Assembly: GCF_963082655.1 (NCBI RefSeq)
Contig: NC_081554.1
Coordinates: 52,392,750-52,456,749, forward strand
DNA: 64,000 bases
Direction of reading: 5' to 3'
DNA from: Stomoxys calcitrans
Lineage: Eukaryota > Arthropoda > Insecta > Diptera > Muscidae
Below, in pieces: positions 56,472 to 64,000 of the stretch. Within the stretch, counting starts at the first letter, position 1; each line of letters starts with the position of its first letter. The notes beneath the pieces are model-generated. The model saw nothing but the letters and a program-made list of their open reading frames with translations. It had not been told where the DNA came from and did no database searches. Both the position numbers and the translations under genes were made by a program.

Positions 56472-59289
56472 TGTAGCATTTTTTTTGTAAAGGGTATAGC
56501 CCATTGAAAATTTCGAAAAACCCGCTACAGACAAAATTGCTGTAACTCACTCATATCTTCGAGTTTCGACCTCTGTAAGGCATCCCTAAACTCAGAATGC
56601 CACAGGGAATAAAATTGGAAACACACTTTTCAAGAAATTAGAGTTTTGATTTTTTAGCATTTTTTGTGTAAAGGGTATAGCCCATTGAAAATTTCGAAAA
56701 ACCCGCTAGAGACAAAATTGCTGTAACTCACTCAAATCTTCGAGTTTCGACCTCTGTAAAGCATCCCCAAAATCCGAATGTCACAGGGAATGAAATTGGA
56801 AACAAAGTTTTCAAGAAATTAGAGTTTTGATTTTTTTGCATTTTTTGTGTAAAGGGTATAGCCCATTGAAAATTTCGAAAAACCCGCTAGAGACAAAATT
56901 GCTGTAACTCACTCAAATCTTCGAGTTGCGACCTCTGTAAGGCATCCCTATACTCAGAATGCCACAGGGAATCAAATTGGAAACAGACTTTTCAAGAAAT
57001 TAGAGTTTTGATTTTTTAGCATTTTTTGTGTAAAGGGTATAGCCCATTGAAAATTTCGAAAAACCCGCTAGAGACAAAATTGCTGTAACTCACTCATATC
57101 TTCGAGTTGCGACCTCTGTAAGGCATCCCTAAACTAAGAATGCCACAGGGAATAAAATTGGAAACAAACTTTTCAAGAAATTAGAGTTTTGATTTTTTGG
57201 AATTTTTTGTGTAAAGGGTATAGCCCATTGAAAATTTCGAAAAACCCGCTACAGACAAAATTGCTGTAACTCACTCATATCTTCGAGTTTCGACCTCTGT
57301 AAGGCATCCCTAAACTTAGAATGCCACAGGGAATAAAATTGGAAACAAAGTTTTCAAGAAATTAGAGTTTTGATTTTTTGGAATTTTTTGTATAAAGGGT
57401 ATAGCCCATTGAAAATTTCGAAAAACCCGCTACAGACAAAATTGCTGTAACTCACTCATATCTTCGAGTTTCGACCTCTGTAAGGCATCCCTAAACTCAG
57501 AATGCCACAGGGAATAAAATTGGAAACAGACTTTTCAAGAAATTAGAGTTTTGATTTTTTAGCATTTTTTGTGTAAAGGGTATAGCCCATTGAAAATTTC
57601 GAAAAACCCGCTACAGACAAAATTGCTGTAACTCACTCAAATCTTCGAGTTTCGACCTCTGTAAGGCATCCCTATACTCAGAATGTCACAGGGAATAAAA
57701 TTGGAAACAAACTTTTCAAGAAATTAGAGTTTTGCTTTTTTAGCATTTTTTGTGTAAAGGGTATAGCCCATTGAAAATTTCGAAAAACCTGCTACAGACA
57801 AAATTGCTGTAACTCACTCATATCTTCGAGTTTCGACCTCTGTAAGGCATCCCTAAACTCAGAATGCCACAGGGAATAAAATTGGAAACAAACCTTTCAA
57901 GAAATTACAGTTTTGATTTTTTAGCATTTTTTGTGTAAAGGGTATAGCCCATTGAAAATTTCGAAAAACCCGCTACAGACAAAATTGCTGTAACTCACTC
58001 ATATCTTCGAGTTGCGACCTCTGTAAGGCATCCCTATACTCAGAATGACACAGGGAATCAAATTGGAAACAGACTTTTCAAGAAATTAGAGTTTTGATTT
58101 TTTAGAATTTTTTGTGTGAAGGGTATAGCCCATTGAAAATTTTGAAAAACCCGCTAGAGACAAAATTGCTGTAACTCACTCAAATCTTCGAGTTGCGACC
58201 TCTGTAAGGCATCCCTAAACTCAGAATGCCACAGGGAATAAAATTGGAAACAAACTTTTCAAGAAATTACAGTTTTGATTTTTTAGCATTTCTGTGTAAA
58301 GGGTATAGCCCATTGAAAATTTCGAAAAACCTGCTAGAGACAAAATTGCTGTAACTCACTCAAATCTTCGAGTTTCGACCTCTGTAAGGCATCCCTAAAC
58401 TCAAAATGCCGCAAGGAATGAAATTGGAAACAAACCTTTCATGAAATTAGAATTCTGATTTTCTAGAATTTTTTGTGTAAAGGGTATAGCCCATTGAAAA
58501 TTTCGAAAAACCCGCAAGAGACAAAATTGCTGTATTTCACTCAAATCTTCGAGTTGCGACCTCTGTAAGGCATCCCTTAACTTAGAATGCCACAGGGAAT
58601 AAAATTGGAAACAAACTTTTCAAGAAATTAGAGTTTTGATTTTTTAGCATTTCTGTGTAAAGGGTATAGCCCATTGAAAATTTCGAAAAACCTGCTAGAG
58701 ACAAAATTGCTGTAACTCACTCAAATCTTCGAGTTTCGACCTCTGTAAGGCATCCCTAAACTCAAAATGCCGCAAGGAATGAAATTGGAAACAAACCTTT
58801 CATGAAATTAGAATTCTGATTTTCTAGAATTTTTTGTGTAAAGGGTATAGCCCATTGAAAATTTCGAAAAACCCGCAAGAGACAAAATTGCTGTAACTCA
58901 CTCAAATCTTCGAGTTGCGACCTCTGTAAGGCATCCCTTAACTTAGAATGCCACAGGGAATAAAATTGGAAACAAACTTTTCAAGAAATTAGAGTTTTGA
59001 TTTTGTAGCATTTTTTTTGTAAAGGGTATAGCCCATTGAAAATTTCGAAAAACCCGCTACAGACAAAATTGCTGTAACTCACTCATATCTTCGAGTTTCG
59101 ACCTCTGTAAGGCATCCCTAAACTCAGAATACCACAGGGAATCAAATTGGAAACAGACTTTTCAAGAAATTAGAGTTTTGATTTTTTAGCATTTTTTGTG
59201 TAAAGGGTATAGCCCATTGAAAATTTCGAAAAACCCGCTAGAGACAAAATTGCTGTAACTCACTCAAATCTTCGAGTTTCGACCTCTGT

Positions 59290-62200
59290 AAAGCATCCCC
59301 AAAATCCGAATGTCACAGGGAATGAAATTGGAAACAAAGTTTTCAAGAAATTAGAGTTTTGATTTTTTGCATTTTTTGTGTAAAGGGTATAGCCCATTGA
59401 AAATTTCGAAAAACCCGCTAGAGACAAAATTGCTGCAACTCATTCAAATCTTCGAGTTTCGACCTCCGTAAGGCATCCTTAAACTCAGAATGCCACAGGG
59501 AATCAAATTGGAAACAGACTTTTCAAGAAATTAGAGTTTTGATTTTTTAGCATTTTTTGTGTAAAGGGTATAGCCCATTGAAAATTTCGAAAAACCCGCT
59601 ACAGACAAAATTGCTGTAACTCACTCAAATCTTCGAGTTTCGACCTCTGTAAGGCATCCCTAAACTCAGAATGCCACAATGAATCAAATTGGAAACAAAG
59701 TTTTCAAGAGATTAGAGTTTTGATTTTTTGGAATTTTTTGTGTAAAGGGTATAGCCCATTGAAAATTTCGAAAAACCCGCTAGAGACAAAATTGCTGTAA
59801 CTCACTCAAATCTTCGAGTTTCGACCTCTGTAAGGCATCCCTAAACTCAGAATGCCACAATGAATCAAATTGGAAACAAAGTTTTCAAGAAATTAGAGTT
59901 TTGATTTTTTGGAATTTTTTGTGTAAAGGGTATAGCCCATTGAAAATTTCGAAAAACCCGCTAGAGACAAAATTGCTGTATTTCATTCAAATCTTCGAGT
60001 TTCGACCTCTGTAAGGCATCCCTAAACTCAGAATGCCACAGGGAACGAAATTGGAAACAAAGTTTTCAAGAAATTAGAGTTTTGATTTTTTAGCATTTTT
60101 TGTGTAAAGGGTATAGCCCATTAAAAATTTCGAAAAACCCGCTACAGACAAAATTGCTGTAACTCACTCAAATCTTCGAGTTTCGACCTCTGTAAGGCAT
60201 CCCTAAACTCAAAATGCCGCAAGGAATGAAATTGGAAAAAGACCTTTCATGAAATTAGAATTCTGATTTTCTAGAATTTTTTGTGTAAAGGGTATAGCCC
60301 ATTGAAAATTTCGAAAAACCCGCAAGAGACAAAATTGCTGTATTTCACTCAAATCTTCGAGTTGCGACCTCTGTAAGGCATCCCTTAACTTAGAATGCCA
60401 CAGGGAATAAAATTGGAAACAAACTTTTCAAGAAATTAGAGTTTTGATTTTTTAGCATTTTTTGTGTAAAGGGTATAGCCCATTGAAAATTTCGAAAAAC
60501 CCGCCAGAGACAAAATTGCTGTAACTCACTCAAATCTTCGAGTTTCGACCTCTGTAAAGCATCCCCAAAATCCGAATGTCACAGGGAATGAAATTGGAAA
60601 CAAAGTTTTCAAGAAATTAGAGTTTTGATTTTTTTGCATTTTTTGTGTAAAGGGTATAGCCCATTGAAAATTTCGAAAAACCCGCTAGAGACAAAATTGC
60701 TGCAACTCATTCAAATCTTCGAGTTTCGACCTCCGTAAGGCATCCTTAAACTCAGAATGCCATAGGGAATCAAATTGGAAACAGACTTTTCAAGAAATTA
60801 GAGTTTTGATTTTTTAGCATTTTTTGTGTAAAGGGTATAGCCCATTGAAAATTTCGAAAAACCCGCTACGGACAAAATTGCTGTAACTCACTCAAATCTT
60901 CGAGTTTCGACCTCTGTAAGGCATCCCTAAACTCAGAATGCCACAATGAATCAAATTGGAAACAAAGTTTTCAAGAAATTAGAGTTTTGATTTTTTTAGC
61001 ATTTTTTGTGTAAAGGGTATAGCCCATTGAAAATTTCGAAAAACCCGCTAGAGACAAAATTGCTGTAACTCACTCAAATCTTCGAGTTTCGACCTCTGTA
61101 AGGCATCCCTATACTCAGAATGCCACAGGGAATCAAATTGGAAACAGACTTTTCAAGAAATTAGAGTTTTGATTTTTTAGCATTTTTTGTGTAAAGGGTA
61201 TAGCCCATTGAAAATTTTGAAAAACCCGCTAGAGACAAAATTGCTGTAACTCACTCAAATCTTCGAGTTGCGACCTCTGTAAGGCATCCCTAAACTCAGA
61301 ATGCTACAGGGAATAAAATTGGAAACAAACTTTTCAAGAAATTACAGTTTTGATTTTTTAGCATTTCTGTGTATAGGGTATAGCCCATTGAAAATTTCGA
61401 AAAACCTGCTAGAGACAAAATTGCTGTAACTCACTCAAATCTTCGAGTTTCGACCTCTGTAAGGCATCCCTAAACTCAAAATGCCGCAAGGAATGAAATT
61501 GGAAACAAACCTTTCATGAAATTAGAATTCTGATTTTCTAGAATTTTTTGTGTAAAGGGTATAGCCCATTGAAAATTTCGTAACTCACTGAAATCTTCGA
61601 GTTTCGACCTCTGTCAGGCATCCCTATACTCAGAATGTCACAGGGAATAAAATTGGAAACAAACTTTTCAAGAAATTAGAGTTTTGATTTTTTTGCATTT
61701 TTTGTGTAAAGGGTATAGCCCATTGAAAATTTCGAAAAACCCGCTGGAGACAAAATTGCTGTATTTCACTCAAATCTTCGAGTTTCGACCTCTGTAAGGC
61801 ATCCCTAAACTCAGAATGCCACAGGGAATGAAATTGGAAACAAAGTTTTCAAGAAATTACAGTTTTGATTTTTTAGCATTTTTTGTGTAAAGGGTATAGC
61901 CCATTGAAAATTTCGAAAAACCCGCTAGAGACAAAATTGCTGTAACTCACTCAAATCTTCGAGTTGCGACCTCTGTAAGGCATCCCTATACTCAGAATGT
62001 CACAGGGAATAAAATTGGAAACAAACTTTTCAAAAAATTAGAGTTTTGATTTTTTTAGCATTTTTTGTGTAAAGGGTATAGCCCATTGAAAATTTCGAAA
62101 AACCCGCTAGAGACAAAATTGCTGTAACTCACTCAAATCTTCGAGTTGCGACCTCTGTAAGGCATCCCTAAACTCAGAATGCCACAGGGAATGAAATTGG

Positions 62201-62700
62201 AAACAAAGTTTTCAAGAAATTAGAGTTTTGATTTTTTGTAGCATTTTTTGTGTAAAGGGTATAGCCCATTGAAAATTTCGAAAAACCCGCTAGAGACAAA
62301 ATTGCTGCCACTCACTCAAATCTTCGAGTTGCGACCTCTGTAAGGCATCCCTAAACTCAGAATGCCACAGGGAATGAAATTGGAAACAAACTTTTCAAGA
62401 AATTAGAGTTTTGATTTTTTAGCATTTTTTGTGTAAAGGGTATAGCCCATTGAAAATTTCGAAAAACCCGCCAGAGACAAAATTGCTGTAACTCACTCAA
62501 ATCTTCGAGTTTCGACCTCTGTAAAGCATCCCCAAAATCCGAATGTCACAGGGAATGAAATTGGAAACAAAGTTTTCAAGAAATTAGAGTTTTGATTTTT
62601 TTGCATTTTTTGTGTAAAGGGTATAGCCCATTGAAAATTTCGAAAAACCCGCTAGAGACAAAATTGCTGCAACTCATTCAAATCTTCGAGTTTCGACCTC
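59290..62700. repeat. Second higher-order satellite unit (about 1268 bp)
   Basis: The paired variants 'aagcatccccaaaatccgaa' (59289, 60557, 62525) and 'gctgcaactcattcaaatc' (59431, 60699, 62665) keep the same order. The first interval is 1268 bp (7 monomers); the second is about 1967 bp (11 monomers less a 25-27 bp deletion). The 'aagcatcccc' variant also occurs at 56758, 63430 and 63610. Confidence 0.85.
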
Positions 62701-64000
62701 CGTAAGGCATCCTTAAACTCAGAATGCCACAGGGAATCAAATTGGAAACAGACTTTTCAAGAAATTAGAGTTTTGATTTTTTAGCATTTTTTGTGTAAAG
62801 GGTATAGCACATTGAAAATTTCGAAAAACCCGCTACAGACAAAATTGCTGTAACTCACTCAAATCTTCGAGTTTCGACCTCTGTAAGGCATCTCTAAACT
62901 CAGAATGCCACAATGAATCAAATTGCAAACAAAGTTTTCAAGAAATTAGAGTTTTGATTTTTTGGAATTTTTTGTGTAAAGGGTATAGCCCATTGAAAAT
63001 TTCGAAAAACCCGCTAGAGACAAAATTGCTGTAACTCACTGAAATCTTCGAGTTTCGACCTCTGTCAGGCATCCCTAAACTCAGAATGCCACAGGGAATG
63101 AAATTGGAAACAAAGTTTTCAAGAAATTAGAGTTTTGATTTTTTGTAGCATTTTTTGTGTAAAGGGTATAGCCCATTGAAAATTTCGAAAAACCCGCTAG
63201 AGACAAAATTGCTGCCACTCACTCAAATCTTCGAGTTGCGACCTCTGTAAGGCATCCCTAAACTCAGAATGCCACAGGGAATGAAATTGGAAACAAACTT
63301 TTCAAGAAATTAGAGTTTTGATTTTTTAGCATTTTTTGTGTAAAGGGTATAGCCCATTGAAAATTTCGAAAAACCCGCCAGAGACAAAATTGCTGTAACT
63401 CACTCAAATCTTCGAGTTTCGACCTCTGTAAAGCATCCCCAAAATCCGAATGTCACAGGGAATGAAATTGGAAACAAAGTTTTCAAGAAATTAGAGTTTT
63501 GATTTTTTAGCATTTTTTGTGTAAAGGGTATAGCCCATTGAAAATTTCGAAAAACCCGCCAGAGACAAAATTGCTGTAACTCACTCAAATCTTCGAGTTT
63601 CGACCTCTGTAAAGCATCCCCAAAATCCGAATGTCACAGGGAATGAAATTGGAAACAAAGTTTTCAAGAAATTAGAGTTTTGATTTTTTTGCATTTTTTG
63701 TGTAAAGGGTATAGCCCATTGAAAATTTCGAAAAACCCGCTACAGACAAAATTGCTGTAACTCACTCAAATCTTCGAGTTTCGACCTCTGTAAGGCATCT
63801 CTAAACTCAGAATGCCACAATGAATCAAATTGCAAACAAAGTTTTCAAGAAATTAGAGTTTTGATTTTTTGGAATTTTTTGTGTAAAGGGTATAGCCCAT
63901 TGAAAATTTCGAAAAACCCGCTAGAGACAAAATTGCTGTAACTCACTCAAATCTTCGAGTTTCGACCTCTGTAAGGCATCCCTAAACTCAGAATGTCACA

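Larger units (their letters stand above)
50480..64000. repeat. Tandem satellite, about 181-bp monomer, at least 13.5 kb
   Basis: The landmark 'cccgctagagacaaaattgc' or a close variant recurs every 181 bp (50591, 50772; 63741, 63922), giving about 75 monomers to the window edge, where the array continues. The first monomer (50480-50590) is the most diverged, as expected at an array edge. Short deletions occur in monomers near 50910 (about 21 bp), 51806 (about 16 bp) and 61580 (about 27 bp). AT-rich, with a conserved 'aaatcttcgagtttcgacct' block. Short minus-strand frames within it are by-products. No transposon interrupts the array. Confidence 0.99.

Noticed and set aside
51726..63588. Minus-strand frames of about 60 codons in the satellite
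   Set aside because: Same frame appears only where substitutions remove stops; not conserved between monomers.
50480..64000. Possible CRISPR-like array
   Set aside because: The whole 181-bp unit is repeated without unique spacers, and the genome is eukaryotic; it is a satellite.
1..64000. LTR retrotransposons or endogenous viruses
   Set aside because: No paired long terminal repeats, primer-binding sites, protease/integrase motifs or envelope-like frames were noticed.

Overview
This is nuclear DNA of a higher fly, most likely a calyptrate or muscid-type dipteran. Two things point there. The let-7 complex (mir-100, let-7, mir-125) lies on the + strand at about 47.06-47.87 kb with Drosophila-like hairpins and spacing. 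The rest is largely mobile DNA, including many copies of a repeat whose core (a GTCCGTCC-type run beside 'gatctagccatg') resembles the dipteran mini-me element. The species cannot be fixed from sequence alone. I see no convincing host protein-coding exon. The let-7 complex is the only host gene I can support.

Layout. 0-0.77 kb: a 20-bp near-palindromic minisatellite. 1-15.8 kb: tRNA-derived SINE copies, minus-strand LINE remnants, mini-me-like repeats, a 5'-truncated LINE with a clean 13-bp target duplication (6.4-7.8 kb) and a dead Tc1/mariner transposase (8.1-8.8 kb). 15.8-29 kb: a minus-strand RNase H-bearing LINE, three pieces of an RTE-like LINE (one hit by a MITE and a short CAA-tailed element, one carrying a 479-bp tandem duplication) and a low-repeat island (21.3-22.9 kb). 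29.4-31.5 kb: a jockey-like endonuclease region ending at a fold-back mariner derivative with two 199-bp arms. 31.5-34.3 kb: a second large low-repeat island rich in microsatellites. 34.6-46.5 kb: mini-me-like repeats, MITEs, a second copy of the RNase H LINE and SINEs. 46.5-48.2 kb: the let-7 complex in a low-repeat island. 48.2-50.4 kb: small repeats and palindromes. 50.48-64.0 kb: an unbroken tandem satellite of about 181 bp per monomer (about 75 monomers), running off the window and showing higher-order structure.

Function. The three miRNAs are so close that one + strand primary transcript very probably makes all of them, as in Drosophila, where the locus is ecdysone-linked and controls developmental timing. 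The low-repeat islands upstream (10.6-12.1, 15.8-17.1, 21.3-22.9, 31.5-34.3 kb) are candidates for its promoter, enhancers, introns or 5' exons; this is inference. A satellite array starting only 2.6 kb past mir-125 is the most unusual feature of the layout. All protein-like ORFs belong to transposons and all but one are visibly broken or truncated.
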